The translations under genes were made by a program, and so were the position numbers. Source: Flavobacterium tyrosinilyticum (GTDB lineage: Bacteria > Bacteroidota > Bacteroidia > Flavobacteriales > Flavobacteriaceae). Taken from it: DNA of 64,000 nt. Every line of letters starts with the position of its first letter. The first letter of the stretch is position 1. Where the stretch lies: NCBI RefSeq assembly GCF_023656565.1, contig NZ_JAMOKG010000001.1, forward strand, positions 564,456-628,455. The letters are read 5' to 3'. Positions 43,985 to 52,613 of the stretch are shown here, piece after piece. The notes beneath the pieces were generated by a model, which worked only from the letters and a program-made list of their open reading frames with translations, was not told where the DNA came from and searched no databases.

Positions 43985-45208
43985 CTACCACTTTGTCTTT
44001 TCGGAGAACCTCGAAACCATCATCGAACAAATTACGTCACCGTTTGCGTTTAATAAAGTAGCAATTGGATCAACCAGAGTTCCTAAAATCATGGCAACTG
44101 GCAAAGCTTGTTCCATTGGAAAACCATAAACTGTTATGGCTAAAATTTCTCCAATATAACCTCCGTTTGGAATTCCGCCTTCGACAATTGAAACTATAAC
44201 TGTAATTCCAAGTGCTAAAAGAATCGTCATCGGATCTGTAAAATCTTTGCCAAACATGGCAAACAAAAACGTTATTTTTAAGATGGATGACATACTCGAA
44301 CCGTCTTTGTGCAGAGGCGCGCCAAGCGGAATTACCAGATTTCGTACATGTGCCGGAATTCCCATTTTTTCTGCTGCTGCTAAATTGGCTGGAATAGTCG
44401 CAATACTGCTGCAAGTTCCAACTGCTGTTAGAGAAGGCATTATGTTATTGCTCCAAAAAACTTTAAAAGCTCTTTTTCCGCCAGCGACAAGGGCATATAA
44501 ACTAAAGAAAACAAAGAAATAGAAAATACAGGCAGCGTAATAAACTGCCATTGGTTTTGCATAAACGCCTAGCAATTGTGGGCCGAAAACTCCAACTTGA
44601 TAAGCAAAATACGCTCCTAAACCAATTGGCGCAAATTTCATGATGATGTTTAAAAGCTGCTTCATTACCTCGTTTCCTGAATCCAGAAAACTCTTGAAAG
44701 CATTTCCTTTTTCTCCAGATTGTAATGTGGCGAAACCTACTAAAAAAGAAAAAATAATCAACGCGAGCATACTTTTTCGAGACAATAATTCGAAGAAATC
44801 ATTGGCTGTAAGCAGTTTGGTAATTTGATCTCCCGCTGATCCTGAAGCTACTTCTTCAAACGGAACTTTCGCAATTGCGATATCTTCATGAATCGGAAAA
44901 AGATAAACAGCACAAATCATTACAATGGCAGAAATTAAAATTGTAGCGAGAAAAACCAATACCATTATGACAAACAGTTTTCCTAGCTTTTCTGTTCGTT
45001 CCAGATTTGCAACCGAAGAACCGATTGTGAAAAATATAAGCGGAATAATGGCTGTAAAAAGTAAATTCAGGAATATATCGCCGAGTGGTTTTATAATCAA
45101 AACATCTTCTCCAAACACCAATCCGAAAATACTTCCGATTATAATACCTCCAAGAAGCCATAAAATACTGCTGTAACTCTGCAAAAAATTGATTTTCTTA
45201 ACTTCCAT
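43985..45208 (-). CDS. Dicarboxylate/amino acid:cation symporter (DAACS)
   Basis: 407 residues with eight membrane helices and two re-entrant loops. AVGTCSSIATIPANLAAAEKMG corresponds to the serine-rich hairpin, and the NGGYIGEILA and GTLVDPIATLLNANGD regions to HP2 and TM8 where Na and substrate bind. It imports glutamate, aspartate or C4-dicarboxylates with cations. The decarboxylase gene follows downstream. Confidence 0.9.
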   Translation of the reverse strand: MEVKKINFLQSYSSILWLLGGIIIGSIFGLVFGEDVLIIKPLGDIFLNLLFTAIIPLIFFTIGSSVANLERTEKLGKLFVIMVLVFLATILISAIVMICAVYLFPIHEDIAIAKVPFEEVASGSAGDQITKLLTANDFFELLSRKSMLALIIFSFLVGFATLQSGEKGNAFKSFLDSGNEVMKQLLNIIMKFAPIGLGAYFAYQVGVFGPQLLGVYAKPMAVYYAACIFYFFVFFSLYALVAGGKRAFKVFWSNNIMPSLTAVGTCSSIATIPANLAAAEKMGIPAHVRNLVIPLGAPLHKDGSSMSSILKITFLFAMFGKDFTDPMTILLALGITVIVSIVEGGIPNGGYIGEILAITVYGFPMEQALPVAMILGTLVDPIATLLNANGDVICSMMVSRFSEKTKW

Positions 45209-45296
45209 AAGTTGTAGAGAATTATAATTCGGAAAAGATTAATAATAAAATGAAAGTACTCAAAAAAGGATTGCAAAAATTGATTGGTTATTTTTT

Positions 45297-45361
45297 TGAC
45301 ACAGATTACAGCGATTAAAATGATTTTGTAATCTGGGCTAATCTTTATAATCTGTGGCTAA
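45297..45361. repeat. Dispersed repeat (CACAGATTA...TAATCTGTG type)
   Basis: It begins ACACAGATTACAGCGATTAA and ends TTTATAATCTGTGGC; the ends are complementary. A close relative lies at 17020-17085. Confidence 0.7.
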
Positions 45362-45364
45362 AAA

Positions 45365-46018
45365 TTACTTTTCCAGAACAATAGTCGTAAAAGCTCTGTC
45401 GACTAATTCTCCTGTTTTGCTTTTTACTTTTTCGGTTTGTGTTTCTGTATAGACAATTTTAAAATCCGATTTTTTGATTAATTCCTGTGCTTTTTCTGTA
45501 CTGTACAATTCAAATTCGAATTGTGTAAAAGGCAGTTTTTTCATGAAATCTTCTTCGGCAAATGTCAAACAGAAAGTACCATTTGGTTTTAAAACCCTGT
45601 AGATTTCTGATAGTAATTCCTCAGGTTTCTGCCAAAAATAAATGGTGTTTACTGTAAATATTTTAGCAAATAATTCCGCTTCAAAAGGAATCGTATTTCC
45701 ATCATAAAGGGAAAAGAAAGCCTGTTTTTGAGAAACGAAATTTCGGTTGATTTGTCTTGCTTCCTGAAACATCAGTTCCGACATTTCTAGTCCGTAATAT
45801 TTTAGCTTTTCGGCTTGTTCAAACAAAAATTCAACGTGACCCGCGTTTCCGTGGCCTAGTTCTAGAATTCTGTTTTCGTTTGCTATATTTAAATTCTGAA
45901 TCGAATGTTTGGTCATGTTGATGTTTGTTTCGTTCATCATATTTCCCATTTCGATTCCTTTGTCTCCCGATGGATGTTTTAATTGAGAAGCTATGGCTTG
46001 TAGTTCTTCTTGTTTCAT
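45365..46018 (-). CDS. Class I SAM-dependent methyltransferase
   Basis: 217 residues. Motif I is RILELGHGNAGHV (~50-62), the acidic residue after strand 2 is in YYGLEMSELM, and motif IV region FAKIFTVNTIYFWQKPEE is typical of methyltransf_11/25 proteins. The substrate is unknown. It lies downstream of metF on the same strand with a 134-base gap, so SAM supply is nearby, although a functional link is not shown. Confidence 0.85.
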   Translation of the reverse strand: MKQEELQAIASQLKHPSGDKGIEMGNMMNETNINMTKHSIQNLNIANENRILELGHGNAGHVEFLFEQAEKLKYYGLEMSELMFQEARQINRNFVSQKQAFFSLYDGNTIPFEAELFAKIFTVNTIYFWQKPEELLSEIYRVLKPNGTFCLTFAEEDFMKKLPFTQFEFELYSTEKAQELIKKSDFKIVYTETQTEKVKSKTGELVDRAFTTIVLEK

Positions 46019-46152
46019 AATCTTTTAAATTAAATTCCAATTTAAAAATACCAAATTCCAAGCTTTCTTGTCATTTCGGGAATTTTCACCATTAAGACAT
46101 TAAGAAAATTAAGCTAAACTTTATGAGCTTAATCTCTTAATGGTAAAAAAAA

Positions 46153-47109
46153 CTAAAAAACCTGACTTGCAATCTGGCGGATATTCTCAGATTTACCCAT
46201 TGAATAATAGTGCAAAAATGGAACTCCAGCGGCTTTCAATTCTAATGACTGTTGAATCGCCCATTCGATTCCGACTTGTTTGATTTCAGCGTTGTTTTTG
46301 CATTTATCTACAGCATCGATTAAATCTTCTGGCAAATCGATTCTGAAAATCTGTGGTAAAACCTGTAAATGTCTCTGAACCGCAATAGGTTTTATTCCAG
46401 GAATAATCGGAATTGTGATTCCCATTTCTCTTGCTTTTTCTACAAAGGCAAAATATTTTGAGTTGTCAAAAAACATTTGTGTTACCACATAATCTGCTCC
46501 TGCATCTACTTTTTCTTTTAATCTTTTTAAATCTGATTGTAAAGATGGTGATTCTAAATGTTTTTCCGGATAACCCGCAACACCAATACAAAAGTCAGCT
46601 TTATTATCAATATCCATCACTTCGTGCAGATATTTTCCACAATTTAAATCTTTGATTTGACGAACCAAATCAACTGCGTAATGATTTCCTCCTGCTTTCG
46701 GTACAAAAGATTGTTCGTCTTTCATTGCATCGCCTCTAAGTGCCATTACGTTGTTGATTCCTAAATACTGGCAATCAACCAGCATGTATTCGGTTTCCTC
46801 TTGTGTAAATCCACCGCAAAGCAAATGCGGCACCGTATCTACATTGTATTTATGTTTTATAGAAGCGCAAATTCCAAGCGTTCCTGGACGCATACGAGTT
46901 AATTTCTTATCCAAAAGTCCATTACCTTTATCAATATAAATATATTCTTCACGAGAAGTCGTTACATCAATAAACGGCGGTTTAAACTCCATTAACGGAT
47001 CAATATTATCGTATAATTCCTGAATGCTTTTCCCCTTTTGAGGTGGAATAATTTCAAATGAGAATAATGTTTTTCCTTTGGCGTTTTCTATATGCTCTGT
47101 TACTTTCAT
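46153..47109 (-). CDS. metF: 5,10-methylenetetrahydrofolate reductase
   Basis: 318 residues. FSFEIIPPQKGKSIQEL, PHLLCGGFTQEE, MALRGDAMKDEQSF and ADYVVTQMFFDNSKYFAFV are MetF motifs for the FAD barrel. It makes 5-methyl-THF, the methyl donor for methionine synthase, encoded just upstream. Probably in the SAM-riboswitch-controlled unit. Confidence 0.95.
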   Translation of the reverse strand: MKVTEHIENAKGKTLFSFEIIPPQKGKSIQELYDNIDPLMEFKPPFIDVTTSREEYIYIDKGNGLLDKKLTRMRPGTLGICASIKHKYNVDTVPHLLCGGFTQEETEYMLVDCQYLGINNVMALRGDAMKDEQSFVPKAGGNHYAVDLVRQIKDLNCGKYLHEVMDIDNKADFCIGVAGYPEKHLESPSLQSDLKRLKEKVDAGADYVVTQMFFDNSKYFAFVEKAREMGITIPIIPGIKPIAVQRHLQVLPQIFRIDLPEDLIDAVDKCKNNAEIKQVGIEWAIQQSLELKAAGVPFLHYYSMGKSENIRQIASQVF

Positions 47110-47199
47110 TTTTTATTTTTTGTTTCAAGTTTTAGGTTTCAAGTTTCAAGTTGCTGTAGAGAACTTGAAACCTGAAACCTGAAACCAAAATAACTTTTA

Positions 47200-49875
47200 T
47201 TAATCTGCTATATTAGGGTTTAACCATTTCATGGCGTAATCTGTTGAGACATTACGTCGTTTGGCGTAATCTACAACCTGATCTTCTTTTATTTTTCCTA
47301 ATCCGAAATATCTACTTTTTGGGTTTCCGAAATAATATCCTGAAACTGAAGAAGCCGGCCACATCGCCATACTTTCTGTTAAGGTTACTCCAATTTCTTC
47401 GGCTACATTTAAAAGCTTCCAAATCGTTGGTTTTTCCAAGTGATCAGGGCAAGCTGGATAACCCGGAGCCGGACGAATTCCTTTATAACTTTCTTTAATC
47501 AATTCTTCGTTGGTTAAAGATTCTTCGCTGTCATAACCCCAAAAATCTTTACGAACTCTCTCGTGAAGATATTCGGCGAAAGCCTCAGCAAAACGATCAG
47601 CAAGTGCTTTCACCATAATCGAATTATAATCGTCTAAATTCTTTTCATATTCCGCAGCCCATTCATCTACACCAAAACCTGTGGTTACGCAAAACGCTCC
47701 CATATAATCTTCAATTCCGCTTTCTTTTGGCAGAATAAAATCGGCTAAAGCAATGTTTGGAGCGCCTTTTGTTTTTTGCGACTGCTGACGAAGCGTTAAG
47801 AATTTCTCCAGAACTTTTCCGTTTTCATCACGCAATTCGATATCGTCATCATCCACCTGATTCGCAGGGAAAATTCCGTAAATACCTTTTGCTTTAAGTT
47901 TTTTCTCTTCTAAAATCACTTTAAGCATCGCCTGAGCATCTTTAAAAACAGATGTTGCTTGTTCGCCCACAACCTCATCGGTTAAAATTGCAGGATATTT
48001 TCCGTACAATTCCCAAGTCTGAAAAAATGGCGTCCAGTCGATATATGGAATCAAAACATCTAGTTCTATTTCAATCGTTTGTGCACCAATTACTTTTGGT
48101 TTAGTTGGCGTATATTCAGACCAATCCAATGGCAATTTGTTTTTGCGGGCATCTTCAATCGTAAGGAAGTTTTTATCTCTCGAACGATTTAAGAATGTTT
48201 CTCTAAAAGAATCGTATTCTGCACGAATATCTGCCGCATATATTTTTCGGTTATGATCTAGCAGATTTCCTGCAACGGTAACGGCTCTCGAAGCATCGTT
48301 TACGTGAATTACAGTTTCTCTATATTGAGGCGCAATTTTCACCGCGGTGTGCGCACGCGAAGTCGTCGCCCCGCCAATCATAATCGGGATTTTAATATTT
48401 TGTTTGTCTAATTCTTTTGCCAAATACACCATTTCGTCAAGCGAAGGCGTGATCAATCCGCTTAATCCAATAATATCTACTTGATGTTCAATCGCCGCCG
48501 CAATGATTTTTTCCGGAGGCACCATAACACCAAGATCTACAATCTCGTAATTGTTACAAGCTAAAACCACCGAAACGATATTTTTACCAATATCGTGAAC
48601 GTCTCCTTTTACAGTTGCCATTAGGATTTTTCCATTTCCTTGTTTATCTCCTGCTTGTTTGCTTGCTTCAATAAAAGGCAATAAATAAGCCACTGCTTTT
48701 TTCATTACACGAGCCGATTTTACCACCTGAGGCAGGAACATTTTTCCGCTTCCGAATAAATCTCCAACCACATTCATTCCCGTCATTAAATTGATTTCGA
48801 TAACTTCTATTGGTTTCGTTGCTGCCAAACGAGCTTCTTCTACATCTTCTTCAATAAAAGCATCGATTCCTTTTACCAACGAATGTGTAATACGATCCTG
48901 AACAGATCCTAAACGCCATTCCTGAATCGCTTTTTCATCGCTTTTTACTTCCCCTTTTACATTTTCTGCAAAATCCAGAAGTCTTTCAGTAGCATCGTCA
49001 CGTCTATCTAAAATTACGTCTTCAACGTGTTCTAATAAGTCTTTCGGAATATCATCGTAAATCGTAAGCATCTCTGGATTCACGATTCCCATCGTCATTC
49101 CTTCTTTAATTGCGTGATACAAAAACACCGAGTGCATCGCTTCACGAACAACATCATTTCCTCTAAACGAGAACGAAACGTTACTCACTCCACCGCTGAT
49201 ATGTGCATGTGGCAAATTCTCACGAACCCATTTTGTTCCTCTAAAAAAGTCCAGAGCATTCAGGCGGTGTTCTTCCATTCCTGTTGCAACCGGGAAAATA
49301 TTCAAATCGAAAATAATATCCTGCGGAGGGAATCCTACTTTGTTTACCAAAATATCATACGAACGTTGGCAGATTTCCACTCTACGATCGTAATTATCCG
49401 CCTGACCAACTTCGTCAAAAGCCATAACAATAGCAGCTGCTCCGTAACGTTTGATTAATTTGGCGTGGTGAATAAAGGCTTCTTCTCCTTCTTTTAACGA
49501 AATCGAGTTTACAACGCTTTTTCCTTGTACTACTTTTAGACCTGCTTCGATGATTTCCCATTTCGAGCTGTCGATCATAATTGGCACTCTTGAAATGTCT
49601 GGTTCTGCCGCAATTAAATTCAAAAATTTAGTCATTGCAGTAACACCATCAAGCATTCCTTCATCCATATTAATATCGATGATTTGTGCTCCTCCTTCTA
49701 CTTGTTGTCTCGCAATATCAAGTGCCTCGTCATATTTCTCTTCCTTGATTAATCTTAGGAATTTTCTTGAACCTGTTACGTTTGTACGCTCACCAACATT
49801 CACGAAAACACTTTCGGGCGTAATAATCAACGGTTCTAATCCTGATAATACAAGGTCTCTTCTTTTTTCTGTCAT
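47200..49875 (-). CDS. metH: Methionine synthase, cobalamin-dependent large part
   Basis: 891 residues, lacking the ~330-residue homocysteine module of full MetH (~1220). Domains: pterin-binding barrel ~15-290 ([20 protein letters not shown]), B12 cap and binding ~320-560 with the cobalt ligand motif in [12 protein letters not shown] and [13 protein letters not shown], and SAM reactivation ~600-891 ([33 protein letters not shown]). The missing module is the separate gene at 50601. It transfers methyl from methyl-THF to cobalamin and then homocysteine. Confidence 0.95.
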   Translation of the reverse strand: MTEKRRDLVLSGLEPLIITPESVFVNVGERTNVTGSRKFLRLIKEEKYDEALDIARQQVEGGAQIIDINMDEGMLDGVTAMTKFLNLIAAEPDISRVPIMIDSSKWEIIEAGLKVVQGKSVVNSISLKEGEEAFIHHAKLIKRYGAAAIVMAFDEVGQADNYDRRVEICQRSYDILVNKVGFPPQDIIFDLNIFPVATGMEEHRLNALDFFRGTKWVRENLPHAHISGGVSNVSFSFRGNDVVREAMHSVFLYHAIKEGMTMGIVNPEMLTIYDDIPKDLLEHVEDVILDRRDDATERLLDFAENVKGEVKSDEKAIQEWRLGSVQDRITHSLVKGIDAFIEEDVEEARLAATKPIEVIEINLMTGMNVVGDLFGSGKMFLPQVVKSARVMKKAVAYLLPFIEASKQAGDKQGNGKILMATVKGDVHDIGKNIVSVVLACNNYEIVDLGVMVPPEKIIAAAIEHQVDIIGLSGLITPSLDEMVYLAKELDKQNIKIPIMIGGATTSRAHTAVKIAPQYRETVIHVNDASRAVTVAGNLLDHNRKIYAADIRAEYDSFRETFLNRSRDKNFLTIEDARKNKLPLDWSEYTPTKPKVIGAQTIEIELDVLIPYIDWTPFFQTWELYGKYPAILTDEVVGEQATSVFKDAQAMLKVILEEKKLKAKGIYGIFPANQVDDDDIELRDENGKVLEKFLTLRQQSQKTKGAPNIALADFILPKESGIEDYMGAFCVTTGFGVDEWAAEYEKNLDDYNSIMVKALADRFAEAFAEYLHERVRKDFWGYDSEESLTNEELIKESYKGIRPAPGYPACPDHLEKPTIWKLLNVAEEIGVTLTESMAMWPASSVSGYYFGNPKSRYFGLGKIKEDQVVDYAKRRNVSTDYAMKWLNPNIAD

Positions 49876-49940
49876 TTCTTTTTTAAGTTACTGAGATTCT
49901 AAGATGCTTAGATTCTGAGTTTTTTTATTCTATTTCTTTC

Positions 49941-49965
49941 CTGCAAGGTTTTTAAAACCTTGTAG
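49941..49965. repeat. Palindromic repeat CAAGGTTTTTAAAACCTTG
   Basis: A stem of nine pairs just upstream of the large metH gene. It resembles the longer palindrome at 51680. Confidence 0.6.
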
Positions 49966-49984
49966 GTATTCATGTTTATTATTT

Positions 49985-50110
49985 TGGGCGTGCCCCTCCG
50001 GGTCGGGCTATCCGTTGCAAGTCCTCAACCAATTCCGTTTCACTACATTGGTCTGCGGGCTTTTCACTTCTATCCCTCACGCAGATCCGGTTTCAAAACA
50101 CGTTTTGTGT
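49985..50110. repeat. G/C-rich intergenic structured repeat
   Basis: GGGCGTGCCC, CTCCGGG, GGGCTATCCG, then TTCACTTCTATCCCTCACGC. The GGGCGTG and CACGC ends pair. It is much richer in G+C than its surroundings and matches a type of element I recognise as recurrent in Bacteroidota intergenic DNA. The role is unknown. Confidence 0.5.
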
Positions 50111-50117
50111 TTCCTGT

Positions 50118-50534
50118 TCATTTCCATTTTGATTTTTCTAAATATCCATGAGTTACATCATCATATTCATAATATTTAGTTTTAGTAAAACCCGCTTTAA
50201 CGAGTGATAAAGAATCATGTTTTACTTCCTCTTCTAAGAAAATTTCATTCTCTTCAGGTTTATTCAAATCGTATTTTACTTTATAAAACTTATTTATCTC
50301 TTTATATAAATTACTATGACGTGATCTATTTCCAATTTTTCCTAAAATTTTTCGATCTGTATAAAAATAATATCTTAAAACTTTGTCTTCTCTTGAACCT
50401 TCATTTATAGTTACTAATGCAATTGTTTCACCTTTGAAAGATTTTCTATAATCATCTTGCTGAACATTCTTATATACTTCATATATTAGTAAGCCAGCTA
50501 TCATAAATAAAAAAATAGTCTTCCAATTATTCAT
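50118..50534 (-). CDS. Small membrane-anchored protein of unknown function
   Basis: 138 residues with one N-terminal membrane segment (~6-20, FLFMIAGLLIYEVY) and a soluble, charged remainder with strands such as GETIALVTINEGSR and VLRYYFYTDRKILG. I do not recognise the family. It sits between the two halves of methionine synthase on the same strand and is more AT-rich than both. It may be an insertion that has no part in methionine synthesis. Confidence 0.6.
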   Translation of the reverse strand: MNNWKTIFLFMIAGLLIYEVYKNVQQDDYRKSFKGETIALVTINEGSREDKVLRYYFYTDRKILGKIGNRSRHSNLYKEINKFYKVKYDLNKPEENEIFLEEEVKHDSLSLVKAGFTKTKYYEYDDVTHGYLEKSKWK

Positions 50535-50600
50535 TTCGCTTTACAATTATTTTTTGCTTTCCAAGAACAAAATTTTCTTCATTTTTAAACTTCGTGAAAA

Positions 50601-51605
50601 TTATTCAATAACAGGCGCCACTCTCGGCTTATAATCCTTCGCAACTTCAGCCATTAATCTAATATGATCTGGAGTTGTACCACAACAACCGCCAATAATA
50701 TTGATTAAATTATCATCTAAATATTCTTTAATGAAAGCCTGAGTTTGTTCTGGCGTTTCATCATATTGTCCGAATGCATTTGGCAATCCTGCGTTTGGAT
50801 GCGCCGAAACATTAAAACTTGTGTTATGCGCTAATGTTTTTAAGTATGGTTTCAACAAATCGGCTCCAAGGGCGCAATTGAATCCTACGCTTAATAACGG
50901 AATATGTGAAATTGAAATCAAAAACGCTTCAACTGTTTGCCCCGAAAGTGTTCTTCCAGACGCATCTGTAATTGTTCCCGAAACCATGATTGGAATATCG
51001 ATGTTGCGTTCTTCTTTTACTTCTTCAATTGCAAAAAGTGCTGCTTTTGCATTTAGTGTATCAAAAATCGTTTCTACTAAAAGTAAATCGCATCCACCAT
51101 CCATTAAAGCTTCTGCTTGTTGTTTGTAAGCAATTCGTAAATCGTCAAACGTTACGGCTCTGTAACCTGGATCATTTACGTCTGGTGACATACTTGCCGT
51201 ACGGTTTGTCGGTCCAATTGAACCGGCTACGAAACGAGGTTTTTCCGGATTTTTTGCGGTAAACTCATCGGCAACCTCGCGTGCGAGTTTTGCCGATTCG
51301 TAGTTTAACTCGTAAACCAAATCTTCCATATGATAATCGGCCATACCGATTGTCGTTCCCGAGAAAGTATTGGTTTCTACAATGTCAGCACCAGCTTCAT
51401 AATAAGCGGCATGAACATCGCGGATCGCTTGTGGTTGTGTTAGGGATAGTAAATCGTTGTTTCCTTTTAACGGATGTGGAAAATCTTTGAAACGCTCTCC
51501 TCTGAAATCTTCTTCTGAGAAATTATAGCGCTGCAGCATTGTTCCCATTGCTCCATCAAGGATTAGGATATTTTTTTTTATTGCTTCTTGAATTGTAATT
51601 GCCAT
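50601..51605 (-). CDS. Homocysteine S-methyltransferase module of split MetH
   Basis: 334 residues. [15 protein letters not shown] at the start, the zinc cysteines in GFNCALG and [12 protein letters not shown], and [12 protein letters not shown] match the first module of MetH, which binds homocysteine on zinc. It must work with the 891-residue part encoded 726 bases further on. First gene behind the SAM riboswitch. Confidence 0.93.
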   Translation of the reverse strand: MAITIQEAIKKNILILDGAMGTMLQRYNFSEEDFRGERFKDFPHPLKGNNDLLSLTQPQAIRDVHAAYYEAGADIVETNTFSGTTIGMADYHMEDLVYELNYESAKLAREVADEFTAKNPEKPRFVAGSIGPTNRTASMSPDVNDPGYRAVTFDDLRIAYKQQAEALMDGGCDLLLVETIFDTLNAKAALFAIEEVKEERNIDIPIMVSGTITDASGRTLSGQTVEAFLISISHIPLLSVGFNCALGADLLKPYLKTLAHNTSFNVSAHPNAGLPNAFGQYDETPEQTQAFIKEYLDDNLINIIGGCCGTTPDHIRLMAEVAKDYKPRVAPVIE

Positions 51606-51679
51606 ATTTTTTTGTTTTAGCTGCTAAGACGCTAAGGTTCTAAGATGCTAAGTTTTTTTTATTATGATTGTGAAGTTTA

Positions 51680-51710
51680 AACCTAACAGGTTTTTAAAAC
51701 CTGTTAGGTT
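51680..51710. repeat. Palindrome in the leader of the met unit
   Basis: AACCTAACAGGTTTT and its complement form a stem of about 14 pairs. It lacks a clear T run on the minus strand, so it is more likely a repeat or mRNA structure than a classic terminator. It lies between the riboswitch and the homocysteine methyltransferase gene. Confidence 0.55.
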
Positions 51711-51763
51711 TGCTTCGGATATTTTTTTCACTTTAATTCCAAAAGTGCACTATTGCTGGCTCA

Positions 51764-51920
51764 TTAGCCCCGATTACTTCACTTAATTTCTATTTTCATA
51801 GGAGTTCAGTGAACTCCGTTTGAAGTGGAAATCCTTTTGATTTTTTTCTTTAAAAAAGCAAAAGATTGCAACGAAAAGCGGGAACTATTGACTGCAAAAA
51901 TGCGCCAATGATTCGCTCCT
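51764..51920 (-). ncRNA. Second copy of the Flavo-1-like structured element
   Basis: The minus strand reads CCCGCTTTTCG, then AATCTTTTG pairing with CAAAAGGATT, then GGGGCTAA, the same framework as 31848-31967. Between the last two words an extra hairpin GGAGTTCACTGAACTCC is inserted, flanked by CACTTC/GAAGTG. It sits in the transcribed leader of the met unit, downstream of the SAM aptamer. Confidence 0.5.
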
Positions 51921-52024
51921 GATACAGAATCTGTTTCAGTAAATATTATATGTTATCGAGAAAAGTTTTGAGAAATACGAGTATGTATTTGTGTTATCTA
52001 TCTTTAATACTGGAAAATGTCGTA

Positions 52025-52110
52025 TAAAGTAGAATTTAGCACCTTCTTTATGATAAAGGGTTGCTAAGGTTTCATCGGGTCTATCCCTCCGCCTTTCGTG
52101 ATAACTGACA
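52025..52110 (-). promoter_or_regulatory. SAM-I type riboswitch aptamer
   Basis: The minus strand reads TTATCACGAAAGGCGGAGGG, then ATAGACCCGATGAAACC, TTAGCAACCC, a variable hairpin (TTTATCATAAAG), then AAGGTGCTAAATTC. These are the S-box P1-J1/2, GA-rich loop, P3 and GGUGC-AAUUC parts in the right order. The usual UGGCCC is here TAGACCC. It senses S-adenosylmethionine and would lower expression of the split metH-metF unit. No obvious anti-terminator is next to it. Confidence 0.88.
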
Positions 52111-52128
52111 ATAATTTTAAGAACAGTG

Positions 52129-52159
52129 CAAAGGTATGAAATAGGGTTTCTATTTGCAA
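52129..52159 (-). promoter_or_regulatory. Promoter of the SAM riboswitch-met unit
   Basis: On the minus strand TTG, a 20-base spacer and TACCTTTG, with the transcript starting about 15-20 bases before the aptamer. Confidence 0.8.
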
Positions 52160-52221
52160 ATGTTTTTTTCTAAGGTTCTGAGGTACTTAGGTGCTAAGGT
52201 TTTATCTTTTACGTGATTTAG

Positions 52222-52362
52222 CCTCCAGAGGAGCATAATATTTATAGAAAAAAGACAAGCACAACACAAGAGCTCCAGCGGAGCGAAATATATTTCGCTC
52301 CGCTGGAGCTCTTGCCCAAACGAATAATTTCTTTTCTATAAATATGTCATCCCTCTGGGATT
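52222..52362. repeat. Nested inverted-repeat element with a perfect 48-bp palindrome
   Basis: Positions 52267-52314 are an exact 48-base palindrome (half-site starts CAAGAGCTCCAGCGGAGCGA), able to form a cruciform with 24 pairs. Outer arms also match: CCAGAGG ... AATATTTATAGAAAA on the left and TTTTCTATAAATAT ... CCCTCTGG on the right. No ORF is present. Confidence 0.85.
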
Positions 52363-52390
52363 AATAAAAAAGCTAAAACTGTTTTTCTAA

Positions 52391-52512
52391 TATAGCCCGT
52401 GGTTTCAACCACGGGAAACGTATTGTGATAATCCGTTTTGTTTTTGTTATCATGTAAATTGATTGTGCGTTGTGTCTATATGTTGTGTTCCAGTGGTTGA
52501 AACCACTGGCTA
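52391..52512. repeat. Pair of REP-like palindromes
   Basis: CCCGTGGTTTCAACCACGGG at 52396-52415 and CCAGTGGTTGAAACCACTGG at 52490-52509 share a GTGGTT..AACCAC core in opposite orientation, with ATAGCC / GGCTAT at their outer edges. Together they look like one mosaic REP unit. Confidence 0.75.
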
Positions 52513-52535
52513 TGTTTGAATATGTTTTATATAAA

Positions 52536-52563
52536 AAAAGCTCAAACTAAAAGTTTGAGCTTT
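52536..52563 (-). terminator. Terminator of the sulfate-assimilation operon
   Basis: AAAGCTCAAACT and AGTTTGAGCTTT pair; the minus strand ends in seven T. It is about 50 bases beyond the last gene. Confidence 0.85.
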
Positions 52564-52613
52564 CTATATAAAAATCTTAGCACCTTAGTCCCTTAGAACC
52601 TCAGCACCTTCGA

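Noticed and set aside
44070..45161. Alternative-frame ORFs within the symporter gene
   Set aside because: They are shadows; the DAACS reading has all conserved motifs.
46085..46145. Terminator after metF (ACCATTAAG...CTTAATGGT)
   Set aside because: Ends pair, but the interior is a string of TTAAG words and the stem is weak with no proper T tail on the minus strand.
51680..51710. Riboswitch terminator for the met unit
   Set aside because: The stem is strong but there is no T run on the minus strand and it is over 300 bases from the aptamer, so I list it as a repeat.
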